A DNA stretch of 64,000 bases from Cladocopium goreaui (taxonomy: Eukaryota > Sar > Dinophyceae > Suessiales > Symbiodiniaceae). The stretch lies in NCBI GenBank assembly GCA_947184155.2, contig CAMXCT020006446.1:271001-335000 (forward strand). The letters run 5' to 3'. The notes beneath the pieces were generated by a model. That model saw only the letters and a list, made by a program, of their open reading frames with translations, did not search any database and was not told the DNA's origin. Below are positions 23,172 through 33,894 of the stretch, piece after piece. Each line of letters begins with the position of its first letter. Positions within the stretch are counted from its first letter, which is position 1. Both the position numbers and the translations under genes were made by a program.

Positions 23172-23281
23172 CTACCCTCTGGTGAACTAACATAGCAATG
23201 GAAAGATCCACCCATGTTTAATGGGAAAATCCACTATTTCTATGGCAATTTTCAATTGCTATGTTAGTTCACCAGAGGCTA
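23172..23281. mobile_element. MITE family A copy
   Basis: TACCCTCTGGTGAACTAACATAGCAATGG pairs with ATTGCTATGTTAGTTCACCAGAGG; nearly perfect terminal repeats. Confidence 0.85.
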
Positions 23282-23568
23282 ATGCAAATTATTGCTAAGT
23301 AGACCTTGTGTATGACAATTGTTCATCCCCAGATGGAAAAACTTCAGCAACCCAACCCTCGCCTAGCTTCGGCTACATTTGTATATAAACCAGGTAGAAA
23401 AACCGAAAATAGAAACCATCCATATGAACGGTTAATGTACAGTTAACCAATCATCAAAGCTTTTTGTTGGAAATATCCCAGTGAACATGACAATGTTCAG
23501 CATTCAACTTTCATGTTTGTTCAGTTGCATCATTTGGAGTTTAAAAGCAACCTTCAATTGAACAAGTT

Positions 23569-23680
23569 TTACCCTCTGGTAAACTATCATTAGCTATTGA
23601 AAATGGCCCAGTCGAAATAGTTGATTTACCAATTAATAGCATGGTGATTTTCCATTGGTTTTTGTTTGTTTACCAGGCCG
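23569..23680. mobile_element. Degenerate MITE family A copy
   Basis: TACCCTCTGGTAAACTATCA at left, GTTTACCAGGCCGGGTA at right. Confidence 0.7.
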
Positions 23681-23738
23681 GGTAGACTCCTTGATTTTGC
23701 CCTTTGCCCAACTCCGGAGTTCTCCATGCTGTCTCCAC

Positions 23739-23819
23739 CCCCCGTCCCCATCCCAAGCGCCACGTCGCGCCTGCGGGGGTCTCTCCGGACAGCACCGACT
23801 GGATGAACGCCAAGATCTC
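23739..23819 (-). CDS. Exon, tryptophan/glycine-rich
   Basis: Acceptor gttggccgcag|, 27 codons, donor GGG|GTGGAG. It reads EILAFIQSVLSGETPAGATW then RLGWGRG, with very high GC3 and phase 0 at both ends. Confidence 0.83.
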
Positions 23820-23948
23820 CTGCGGCCAACGTGGCCATTTGGGAATGGTAAAACTGCCACTACTATTGCAATTGGGTGAAATTGGGGATGATCAAAAGGG
23901 AACTGTTTTACCAACATTCATCCAGGGATCCCAAGTAATTAGCAAATC

Positions 23949-24017
23949 CTGCGATCCAGCCCCAGCCTCGCGCCCTGGATGAGGCCCCTTGATCTTGAAG
24001 TGCCCCAGCATCTTTTC
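23949..24017 (-). CDS. Exon, unknown
   Basis: Acceptor acattttttccgag|. It reads EKMLGHFKIKGPHPGRE and continues AGAGSQ if a GA donor at 23949 is used; a GC donor at 23967 would end it earlier, also in phase 0. A longer form from ctgcag| at 24037 is possible. Confidence 0.7.
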
Positions 24018-24894
24018 CTCGGAAAAAATGTGTTCAGCTGCAGGAAAGAGCCGTGGTTTCCCATGATATACTTATCTGGCCAGTTATAGTGGCTAGCACT
24101 TAGAATATGGTGGTTTTCATCCTTGAGTTCCCCTGTGCTCTGTTAGAGGCTGCAAATTTCCACAAGGTTCCATCTTTTATTATGATTTCTTGGCACTTAG
24201 AACATTCGTTTTTTTTTCAGATATCAATCAATACATTACTTCTTGAAGTGTGGCATTTGCCATGGCAGCATGGAGATTTCGATGGAGATTTTCGATGGAG
24301 CCATCTGGTTTTGGAAAATTCTAACTGCTAATGTTCCCAGAATTTTCTAAGTGAGGTGTCGTATGGTTTTCTAACTGCAAAGAAGTTGAAATCTGGATCA
24401 TGAAATATCTGATAGAAGTCCACTATAGATACTATAGTATGCGTTGTTCAATACAGTTCCATTAAAGCAAGCCATTGACATGCCATTGACATCAAACAAA
24501 AACGCTTTGAAGGGATGTTTAAAGCCGCGTTTTCGGACGATGAGTCGCATCAAACCCTAGGCACCAACTGGCCAACATCCATAAGGATGAGGTGAGGTGG
24601 TGAGGCTACAGCATGACTTGCAGAGTTTATCCAGGTCATGGTGATTGCTTATTTACGATGTATTCCCAGTAGGTTCCTATCATATCCCCCTAACATATGG
24701 CTGGTCAAATTATACATAATTCCCTATAAGTAAACCACTTTATATAAATCATTATCAATCCATCACACATCCGACCCAGGATATTTATAAATGATATAAC
24801 CAGGCTCATGGCATACTCCCATTTTATACTTCCCAAAAACAATGCTATTATCCACACATCCCCCATTTCAGGAGCGCAACGATGCGCAACGCAC

Positions 24895-24966
24895 ACAACG
24901 GATGCCCGCCTTTGATAGGTGCCGCAATTGATAGACGTCCGTCCCTTCGCTGCACCTCCGAATGGC
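24895..24966 (-). CDS. Exon, cysteine-containing
   Basis: Acceptor gcgacccag|, exactly 24 codons, donor TGT|GTGCGT. It reads AIRRCSEGTDVYQLRHLSK then AGIRC. Phase 0 at both ends matches the exons on either side. Confidence 0.75.
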
Positions 24967-25189
24967 CTGGGTCGCTGGGGTTCAACTGGTCTCAACTCAT
25001 GCAGGAAAAATGATTTAATGGTGATTTAATGGTGATTGAATGGTGATTTAATGGCGATTTAATGGTGACTCTATATATATATATTATAAATACTATATAT
25101 ATATATATCTGTGTATGTGTGCGTGTGTATGGTATTATTTAAATGACCAGCCATATGAGTATCTGAAGAACCTAGGTCAAACCACTCAC

Positions 25190-25287
25190 CAGTAGCTCTG
25201 CCTCTGCGCTCAAAACTTCCTCAGCAACAGTCTCCTGGGCGGCAACGACAAGGTGCCCCAAATGGTTGGCGAAGTTGATCAACATAA
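25190..25287 (-). CDS. Exon, possible first coding exon
   Basis: From tttggag|TT ATG to CTG|GTGAGT. It reads MLINFANHLGHLVVAAQET then VAEEVLSAEAELL, helical with high GC3. The ATG lies two bases after the AG, so a spliced-leader acceptor with a minimal 5' UTR is possible; otherwise this is an internal exon. Confidence 0.8.
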
Positions 25288-25454
25288 CTCCAAACATGGG
25301 TTTACGATATTTAACTAACTTTGGTTAATGATATACCAAGTTATATGATATACCAAGTTAACTAACTTAGTTTATGATAAATAGGGTTTATGATATATAA
25401 CTTGGTTAATGGTGATGATATACCAAGTTATAACTCGGAGGCCACCACCTTGTA

Positions 25455-25556
25455 TGGCCAAACTAACATGGCCATGCATTTCTTTAGGAAGCTGACTGGG
25501 CAAATAATCTATGAATGGGCCATGTTCCATAGCTATGTTAGTTGACTGGAGGATAA
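25455..25556. mobile_element. Degenerate MITE family A copy
   Basis: AACTAACATGGCCATG pairs with CATAGCTATGTTAGTT; outer ends eroded. Confidence 0.6.
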
Positions 25557-25983
25557 TTGGTTATGAACTACTAATGTCACGTAGACATGGAAATGTCTGA
25601 CATTTGATTGTGAATTGATGAAATCCCTAACCAATTGTTGACCATTACCAGTTACTGTGGGATTTGCTATGGGATATTGTGAACATGTGTGAGCTGCATT
25701 TCAAGAACCATCATTAAAAAAAAATCAGGATGTCATTGGGGATATGCAAATATCACCATATATATATATATTATACATATATATATATATCACATATATA
25801 TATATCATATACTGAGGAAATCAAGACCTAGTGACCTAGTGCTTCACACGCTAAAAATCCCAGGAAAAGTTACTGGAAAAGTCACGCCATAGCCTGGTGC
25901 AATGGCTTGGATCATTCATTGGACCTTCGCATGTTGAGGTCCCAATGAAGGTATCTTTTTGGATATGTTTGGTATCTTAAAAA

Positions 25984-26092
25984 ATGTGAAAATCTATGGA
26001 AATCTATGGTTAATGGAAAATCTATGGTTAATGGAAAATCTATGGTTAATGGAAAATCTATGGTTAATGGAAAATCTATGACTAATGGAAAA
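25984..26092 (+). repeat. 18-bp tandem repeat GAAAATCTATGGTTAATG
   Basis: About six copies next to a family B element. Confidence 0.9.
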
Positions 26093-26216
26093 CTGGTTGG
26101 TGGTATACCAACCAACCATCTTGAATTAAATCATGGAGTGAGTTCGTCAATGGGAAGGATGACAGCCCCTATTATATGACATGGAAAAATGAAAGATGTT
26201 CCAAACCACCAACCAG
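26093..26216. mobile_element. Divergent MITE family B copy
   Basis: CTGGTTGGTGGTATACC to CCACCAACCAG, preceded by an 18-bp tandem array also found inside the 40.8-kb copy. Confidence 0.7.
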
Positions 26217-26228
26217 TTAAAATCTTCC

Positions 26229-26273
26229 CAGTTTGAGCCACCGGTTTGCCGGGTCCTGTGCATTGAGCCTGCC
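26229..26273 (-). CDS. Weak candidate exon
   Basis: Acceptor cgtaccttgcag| followed by GRLNAQDPANRWLKL. GC3 is 11 of 15, but no GT or GC donor is obvious at the 3' side. Confidence 0.4.
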
Positions 26274-26929
26274 CTGCAAGGTACGAGCGTACCTCAGTGA
26301 ACTGATGGAAACATATGGAAACTGGTTCAGGGGAACTGATGAGGATTGAAATTCGGGAAAACGTAAATGGCCAAGCTTAGGTGCCTTGTTTTCTCCCTCG
26401 GTTTGTATTACATTCCCATTTATGGCAAGTCATTAAAGCTCTAAAACCACGGCAAAGGCTACTCAGCGAGGTCAAAGACATGAAATTGGATGGGCAAAAA
26501 AAAAGAGTTCTGTGTAATTAATTGCTGGATTTGAAACAAACCAACATCAAAATCATCAAAGTTCAGAGAAAGCTCTGCATAAATCCGAGAAGCCTTATCA
26601 AGTTGAGAATCCACCAATTGGGCAGTCAGACCCAAACAAAACGGGAGAGCGTCGATTCGAATATATAAACCTTCCCAGAAATGTGGTGTCGCCAGTTCTA
26701 CCAGTCAACTTTATCCGACCTTGCCAAACATGCATCATGTGTTTAGATGTGCCCTAGGGTGGAAAACCCCTGGTTCCCCGTTCAGAAATTAAAATTAATC
26801 TTCAAACGGTAGGTTTTTCTCACATGTTTGGTATTTCTTTGTAAATGTTTAGCCCAGGCTATTTCGTCTTTGGTTTCACCAAGAAATCACACATCTCTGG
26901 ATGAATTTTAACTTCACCAACCTCAATAA

Positions 26930-27009
26930 ATGTCATCCGAGCCGCTGGTAGACATAACTGCAGCATTCTGGATGCTCCTTTGGTCGCCCAATTGGAGGTC
27001 AGGATGGCA
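26930..27009 (-). CDS. Weak candidate exon
   Basis: An open minus frame reads CHPDLQLGDQRSIQNAAVM then STSGSDDI with about 65 percent GC3, but splice edges are poor. It sits just before the 16-bp array. Confidence 0.35.
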
Positions 27010-27094
27010 CTTGATGGTAAACAATGGTAAACATCCCATTATCAAAGGAAGTTTAGGGGGAGAAACTTCCGTGTTACGGACTTTTAGAATGTCA

Positions 27095-27858
27095 GGGAAA
27101 GAGTTAGTCAAAGAAAGAGTTAGTCAAAGAAACAGTTAGTCAGGGAAAGAGTTAGTCAAAGAAAGAGTTAGTCAGGGAAAGAGTTAGTCAAAGAAAGAGT
27201 TAGTGAGGGAAAGAGTTAGCAAAGAAACCGTTAGTCAAAGAAAGAGTTAGTCAAAGAAACAGTTTGTCAGGGAAAGAGTTAGTCAAAGAAAGCGTTAGTC
27301 AAAGAAAGAGTTAGTCAGGGAAAGAGTTAGTCAAAGAAAGAGTTAGTCAAAGAAAGAGTTAGTCAAAGAAACAGTTAGTCAGGGAAAGAGTTAGTCAAAG
27401 AAAGAGTTAGTGAGGGAAAGAGTTAGTCAAAGAAAGAGTTAGTGAGGGAAAGAGTTAGTCAAAGAAAGAGTTAGTCAAACAAAGAGTTAGTCAAAGAAAC
27501 AGTTAGTCAGGGAAAGAGTTAGTCAAAGAAAGAGTTAGTGAGGGAAAGAGTTAGCAAAGAAACAGTTAGTCAAAGAAAGAGTTAGTCAAAGAAACAGTTA
27601 GTCAGGGAAAGAGTTAGTCAAAGAAAGAGTTAGTCAGGAGTTAGTCAGGGAAAGAGTTAGTCAAAGAAAGAGTTAGTCAAAGAAACAGTTAGTCAAAGGG
27701 AAAGAGTTAGTCAAAGAAAGAGTTAGTGAGGGAAAGAGTTAGTCAAAGAAAGAGTTAGTGAGGGAAAGAGTTAGTGAAAGAAAGAGTTAGTCAAACAAAG
27801 AGTTAGTCAAAGAAACAGTTAGTCAGGGAAAGAGTTAGTCAAAGAAAGAGTTAAAACT
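27095..27858 (+). repeat. GTTAGTCAAAGAAAGA array
   Basis: About 45 copies of a 16-bp unit, alternating AAAGAAAGAGTTAGTC and AGGGAAAGAGTTAGTC variants in a partly regular order. Confidence 0.95.
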
Positions 27859-27861
27859 CTA

Positions 27862-28846
27862 GGATCGTTCCCTCACTGTAAATGGCATTGCAAGTGGTGC
27901 TGGTGGAGGAGTTGCCGACGGAGTTTTGGAGGAAGTCTCGCACGAAATGCGTTTTTGAGAGATAGCAGATGCACGAAACCCTATGTTTTTCCATACAAAG
28001 TCCGTCCCCGAACCTCGATGATCTACCTCTGCGGTGCGACGGTTGCGAGACGGTCTCGTGTGTGGTCGGATCATGCTCGGATCATGGGGATCATTCTCGG
28101 ATCGGTTCCGCATTGTAAATGGGGTTTCAACTGTTTTTCGTGCATGTGTGGTCGACAGAATTCCATTGTGATTTGCAACTGTCGGATCGTTCCCGCATTG
28201 TAAATGGGATGCAAGTGGTGCTGGTGGATGAGTTGCTGATGGAATTGCATTGTGATTTGCAACTCTAGGATCGTTCCCTTCACTGCAAATGGGATTGCAA
28301 GTGGTGCTGGTGGAGGAGTTGCCGATGGAGTTTTGAAGGAAGTCTCGCACGAAATGCGTTTTTGAGAGATAGCAGATGCACGAAACCCTATGTTTTTCCA
28401 TACAAAGTCCGTCCCCGAACCTCGATGATCTACCTCTGCGGTGCGACGGGTGCGAGACGGTCTCGTGTGTGGTCGGATCATGCTCGGATCATGGTCGGAT
28501 CATGGTCGGATCGGTCTCGGATCGGTTCCGCATTGTAAATGGGGTTTCAACTGTGTTTCGTCTATGTGCGGTCGACAGAATTCCATTGTGATTTGCAACT
28601 GTAGGATCGTTCCCGCAATGTAAATGGGATTGCAAGTGGCGCTGGTGGATGAGTTGCCGATGGAATTCCATTGTGATTTGCAACTCTAGGATCGTTCCCT
28701 CACTGCAAATGGGATTGCAAGTGGTGCTGGTGCAGGAGTTGCCGATGGAGTTTTGGAGGAAGTCTCGCACGAAATGCGTTTTTGAGAGATAGCAAATGCA
28801 CGAAAGCCTATGTTTTTCCATACAAAGTGCGTCCACGAACGTCGAT
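27862..28846. repeat. Tandem array, unit about 415 bp, interrupted
   Basis: Copies begin near 27862, 28268 and 28690 with AGGATCGTTCCCTCACTG and contain GTCTCGTGTGTGGTCGGATCA. The third copy is split by the 3.4-kb element and resumes at 32286-32590. Confidence 0.92.
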
Positions 28847-29799
28847 GATCTTCACAGGGACCTACACTACACTCACCCACACTCCCCCCCCCAAAATAAT
28901 AAGCAATATAGCCTTATTTCGGTCGTTTTTGCCAAAACGTCCGATTTTGGAGGAGAATGCCTTATTTAGGGCTTATTTCCAATGCTTGAATGGTGGTTCG
29001 AACATGATCGAAATAAGGCATGATAACCCTTATTTTCACCAGTGCACTTGGCTAAAATAAGGCCATATGAACCTTATTTTTCTTCTGGAACATGATCATG
29101 GAATAAGGGCATTTTGACCAGCGCACTTGGTTTAAATAAGGCATGATGAACCTTACCCATCTTCTGGGATAACGAGGGCGACCTCAAATGTGGAATTTTG
29201 CTGTTGATGAAATTCATGATATGATGTGGAACCAAAAGTGCAACCGACTTCGACATGAAGGTTACAGTCCTGATCTGTTACAAATTTCCAACCTGATAAA
29301 CATTTCCCCGGGGGTTCTGCCTTCAACAATTGCGCGGTGTTCAAAACCTCACAATATATCCTTATTTCCATGGTATTAATGAAAACGTTGGATTTGGGAG
29401 GACGGGACCTTAATTAGTGCTTATTTGCATTGTTTAGTACTGGTTTGAACCTAACCGAAATAAGGACTATAAGCCATTATTTTCACCAGTTCACTTGGCT
29501 TAAATAAGGCAATGACGGACCAATCTTCATCATCCTTGTTCTTAGTAAACCCATAATAAGCTCTTATCCACTGGGCGCTGCTGCATCTGAAGCATGGAAA
29601 AGATAGGGATTCAACCAACCGCCTGCAAAGACGACCCACCGGCTTATCAAGGGCTTATCAAGAGTCTATTAATGACTTCTACTCCTGTGATTTCCATCAC
29701 ATTCTCAGCCAATGAACTTTGATCTGTGAGTTGACCAATCCAAGCTCTGTGAGATGACCTGAAAAACATCCTAGTATTTATCACCCTCTGCTGTCAACG

Positions 29800-31920
29800 C
29801 TTGATGATCGCATTTTCCATCGCATGGCCTATTGATGTACTAGTCCCTTTGGTTTTTGGGCTGCGCGTTCCCCTGGATTTTTTTGACGTGAAGAAACTCA
29901 AGCTTGGGGGCCCCTTTTTGGTAAGACAGTACAAGTAATGTCCTCTGATGGGTCGAATCTGTAGGTAAACCTTAGGTATGGCTTATTTAGGGCTTATTTA
30001 GGTCTTATTATTTGTGGCTTATTGATGCCCTATTCTCTTTGGTTCTTGGGCTGCGCTTTCCCCTGGATCTTTGCGAAGTGAAGACAGTTAAGCTTGGGGG
30101 CCCCTTTTGGTAAGACAGTTCAGTACGAGTAATGTCCTCTGATGGGTCGAATCTGTAGGTAAACCTTAGGTGTGGCTTATTTAGGGCTTATTTAGGGCTT
30201 ATTTAGGGCTTATTTAGGGCTTATTATTTGTGGCTATAAGGTTCCATGAGGTTTCTGGAAACAATTTTCGGGAAGAAAAACGCCAAAAATCTGAGCCCTT
30301 CGCGAAGGGCTCAGATTTTTGGCGTTTTTCTTCCCGAAAATGGTTTCCAAAGACTTCCATGGAACTCTATATTTGTGGCTTATTGATGCCCTATTGTCTT
30401 TGGTTCTTGGGCTGCGCTTTCCCCTGGATCTTTTTGAAGTGAAGAAAGTTACGCTTGGGGGCCCCTTTTGGTGAGACAGTACAAGTAATGTCCTCTGATG
30501 GGTCGAATCTGTAGGTCACCCTTAGTTATGGCTTATTTAGGGCTTATTTAGGGCTTATTATTTGTGGCTTATTGATGACCTATTCCCTTTGGTTTTTGGG
30601 CTGCGCTTTCCCCTGGATTTTTTTGAAGTGAAGAAACTCAAGCTTGGGGGCCCCTTTTGGTAAGACAGTACACATAATGTCCTCTGATGGGTCGAATCTG
30701 TTGGTAAACCTTATCACCATCTGGATGCTCTCTGTGGCTCAAAGACGAGAATTATTTGCAGGAATGGCTACAAAGTGGGTTCCTCCATAATGTCCTCTGA
30801 TGGCTCGAATCTGTAGGTAACCCTTAGTTATGGCTTATTTAGTGCTTATTTAGGGTTTATTATATGTGGCTTATTGATGTACTATTCCCCTTGGTTTTTG
30901 GGCTGCGCATTCCCCTGGTTTTTTTTGAAGTGAAGAAACTCAAGCTTGGGGGCCCCTTTTTGGTAAGACAGTACAAGTAATGTCCTCTGATGGCTCGAAT
31001 CTGTAGGTAAACCTTAGGTATGGCTTATTTAGGGCTTATTTAGGTCTTATTATTTGTGGCTTATTGATGCCCTATTCTCTTTGGTTCTTGGGCTCCCCTG
31101 GATCTTTTTGAAGTGAAGAAAGTTACGCTTGGGGGCCCCTTTTGGTGAGACAGTACAAGTAATGTCCTCTGATGGGTCGAATCTAATGTTAAACCTTATT
31201 GCTGGCCTATTTAGGGCTTATTTAGGGCTTATTATTTGTGGCTTATTGATGACCTATTCCCTTTGGTTTTTGGGCTGCGCTTCCCCTGGATTTTTTTTGA
31301 AGTGAAGAAACTCAAGCTTGGGGGCCCCTTTTGGTAAGACAGTACACATAATGTCCTCTGATGGGTCGAATCTGTTGGTAAACCTTATCACCATCTGGAT
31401 GCTCTCTGTGGTTCAAAGACGAGAATTATTTGCAGGAATGGCTACAAAGTGGGTTCCTCCATAATGTCCTCTGATGGCTCGAATCTGTAGGTAACCCTTA
31501 GTTATGGCTTATTTAGTGCTTATTTAGGGCTTATTATATGTGGCTTATTGATGTACTATTCCCCTTGGTTTTTGGGCTGCGCATTCCCCTGGTTTTTTTT
31601 GAAGTGAAGAAACTCAAGCTTGGGGGCCCCTTTTTGGTAAGACAGTACAAGTAATGTCCTCTGATGGGTCGAATCTAATGTTAAACCTTAGGTATGGCTT
31701 ATTTAGGGCTTATTTAGGTCTTATTATTTGTGGCTTATTGATGCCCTATTCTCTTTGGTTCTTGGGCTGCGCTTTCCCCTGGATCTTTGCGAAGTGAAGA
31801 CAGTTAAGCTTGGGGGCCCCTTTTGGTAAGACAGTTCAGTACAAGTAATGTCCTCTGATGGGTCGAACCTGTAGGTAACCCTTAGTGATGGCTTGTGTAG
31901 GGCTGCTGTCATCGCATGCC
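29800..31920. repeat. Internal tandem repeats of the 3.4-kb element
   Basis: Units of roughly 180-230 bp share CTGCGCTTTCCCCTGGAT, CTTGGGGGCCCCTTTTGG and AATGTCCTCTGATGGGTCGA, joined by TTTAGGGCTTA tracts. Two blocks starting near 30560 and 31240 repeat each other at a higher-order period near 670 bp, both carrying GGAATGGCTACAAAGTGGG. Confidence 0.9.
30236..30370. mobile_element. 135-bp palindromic element with 10-bp flanking duplication
   Basis: A near-perfect hairpin centred at 30302/30303, with 39 bp of uninterrupted arms and imperfect matching to both ends. ATTTGTGGCT flanks both sides (30226-30235, 30371-30380). Neighbouring repeat units have that string once, so this is a nested insertion. 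Foldback structure with a 9-10-bp duplication is Mutator-like; that class call is inference. Confidence 0.85.
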
Positions 31921-32285
31921 AATGTCAAAAATCGAACGGGAACATTTCAATCAATAATAAGGAAATTATTGCTTATTCCACCGCATTCCCAGGCAATGAA
32001 CTTTGATCTGTGGGGTGACCAATCCAAGCTCCCAAAATAAGACACTTTTAGCCTTATTTTGCCCCCTTTGATCTGTACCTGGGCCCAAAGAAAATAGACC
32101 TTAATTAGGCCTTATAATTTGTGTAACAAATCATCAAAGCTTATTCAAGGCTTAAATAAGGCCATTTTGCCGTTTTTGTGGTTTAAGCTTCTAATAGCTA
32201 TTTGATAAGCTACTATTAAATTTACAACCCTTATTATTTTGGGGGGGGAGTGTGGGTGAGTGTAGTGTAGGTCCCTGTGAGATCT

Positions 32286-32590
32286 ACCTCTGCGGTGCGA
32301 CGGGTGCGAGACGGTCTCGTGTGTGGTCGGATCATGTTCGGATATTCTCGGATCGGTCTCGGATCGGTTCCGCATTGTAAATGGGGTTTCAACTGTTTTT
32401 CGTGCATGTGTGGACTGTAGGATCGTTCCCGCATTGTAAATGGGGTTGCAAGTGGTGCTGGTGGATGAGTTGCCGATGGAGTTTTGGAGGAAGTCTCGCA
32501 CGAAATGCATCTTTGAGAGATAGCAGATGCACGAAACCTATGTTTTTCCATACAAAGTCCGTCCCCGAACCTCGATGATCTACCTTTGCG
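32286..32590. repeat. Right remainder of the split 415-bp unit
   Basis: Continues exactly where the left part stops at 28851, through GGTGCGACGGGTGCGAGACGG and on to the next tandem family. Confidence 0.9.
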
Positions 32591-33800
32591 GCGGAAGTGA
32601 TTTGTCAGCAGATTTTCTCCATTTTGGTGCTAGTGATTTTCCTTCTAAAAATCCTTTTAAAAAGTGCTTCAAAATCGTCTTTTTTTCGCTCTGGCGTCGA
32701 GATCCGGTTTTGGAGCTGCAATTTCCGACGCCATTGCGTGTAGTTCTATTGTGTTTTGCAACTCAGTCTCCGCAGATCGCATTGGAATGGCTGCGTCAAG
32801 GTTGCTTCTTGCTTTGGCTGCATGCGTAATGTCTCTTGCAGCTGGATCTCGTAAATCGTATTGGAGTGGCTGCATGAAGGCTGCGACAGTGATTTGTCAG
32901 CAGATTTTCTCCATTTTGGCGCTAGTGATTTTCCTTCTAAAAATCCTTTTAAAAAGTGCTTCAAAATCGTCTTTTTTTCGCTCTGGCGTCGAGATCCGGT
33001 TTTGGAGCTGCAATTTCCGACCCAGTTGCGCGTAGTTCTATTGTGTTTTGCAACTCAGTGACTGCAGATCGCATTGTAATGGCTGCGTCAAGGTTGCTTC
33101 CTGCTTTGGCTGCATTCGTAATACTATTGTCTTTTGCAGCTGGATCTCGTAAATCGTATTGGAGTGGCTGCATGAAGGCTGCGACAGTGATTTGTCAGCA
33201 GATTTTCTCCATTTTGGCGCTAGTAATTTTCCTTCGAAAAATCCTTTTAAAAAGTGCTTCAAAATCGTCTTTTTTTCGCTCTGGCGTCGAGATCCATCCG
33301 GTTTTGGAGCTGCAATTTCCGACCCAGTTGCGCGTAGTTCTATTGTGTTTTGCAACTCAGTCTCTGCAGATCGCATTGTAATGGCTGCGTCAAGGTTGCT
33401 TGGTGCCACGGCTGCATGCGCAATACTATTGTCTTTTGCAGCTGGACTTCGTAAATCGTATTGGAGTGGCTGCATGAAGGCTGCGACATTGATTTGTCAG
33501 CAGATTTTCTCCATTTTGGCGCTAGTGATTTTCCTTCTAAAAATCCTTTTAAAAAGTGCTTCAAAATCGTCTTTTTTTCGCTCTAGCGTCGAGATCCGGT
33601 TTTGGAGCTACAATTTCCGACGCCGTTGTGCGTAGTTCTATTGTGTTTTGCAACTCAGTCTCTGCAGATCGCATTGTAATGGCTGCGTCAAGGTTGCTTG
33701 GTGCCGCGGCTGCATGCGCAATACTATTGTCTTTTGCAACTGGACTTCGTAAATCGTATTGGAGTAGGTGCATCAAGGGTTCGACAGTGATTCGTAGTAG
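32590..33800 (+). repeat. Tandem array, unit about 297 bp, four copies
   Basis: Copies start near 32590, 32886, 33184 and 33484, each opening with GTGATTTGTCAGCAGATTTT and containing CGTCGAGATCCGG. Neighbouring copies differ at few positions. Similar peptides from each copy are repeat artefacts; no splice-supported exon was found. Confidence 0.93.
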
Positions 33801-33894
33801 TGCTGGGAATTGATTAATGAAAGCTTAATAGATGACATATGAGAAGGGACGAAATGAGAAGAGATGAGCTGGGATAAGGTGAGAAGAGCTCAGA

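Larger units (their letters stand above)
2606..25287 (-). other. Long multi-exon membrane-protein gene (family not recognised)
   Basis: About 28 minus-strand exons of 34-177 bp are spread over 23 kb. Consecutive exons agree in phase in four chains: 25287-23739 (four exons), 21711-13209 (twelve exons), 9942-9613 (two) and 8791-2606 (ten exons). Most joints in the second chain are phase 0. Hydrophobic helices appear near 21.4, 16.8, 13.25 and 5.95 kb. I recognise no catalytic or binding motif. An ATG two bases after an AG at 25287 could be a trans-spliced start, which would make this a gene separate from the channel; an in-frame continuation from upstream is equally possible. Introns carry the MITE families listed below. 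That the exons are real is well supported; the single-gene assignment and the function are not. Confidence 0.65.
28852..32280. mobile_element. 3,429-bp element with roughly 52-bp terminal inverted repeats and 5-bp target duplication
   Basis: The left end begins TCACAGGGACCTACACTAC and the right end is its reverse complement, matching over about 52 bp with one indel in a C run. Both sides carry GATCT (28847-28851 and 32281-32285). Removing the element with one GATCT restores the sequence seen in the uninterrupted copies of the surrounding 415-bp tandem unit, so this is a clean insertion. The interior has no credible coding region, only CTTATTTAGGG-type tandem repeats, so it is non-autonomous. 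I do not assign a superfamily. Confidence 0.9.

Noticed and set aside
27859-28840. Repeated proteins from the 415-bp unit
   Set aside because: Same explanation: tandem DNA repeat with readable frames on both strands.
28900-32200. Transposase or other gene inside the 3.4-kb element
   Set aside because: All frames are short and follow repeat units; no conserved motif seen.
32596-33813. Series of similar 70-160-codon open frames on both strands
   Set aside because: They follow the roughly 297-bp tandem unit and are open on both strands; no exon-like edges.
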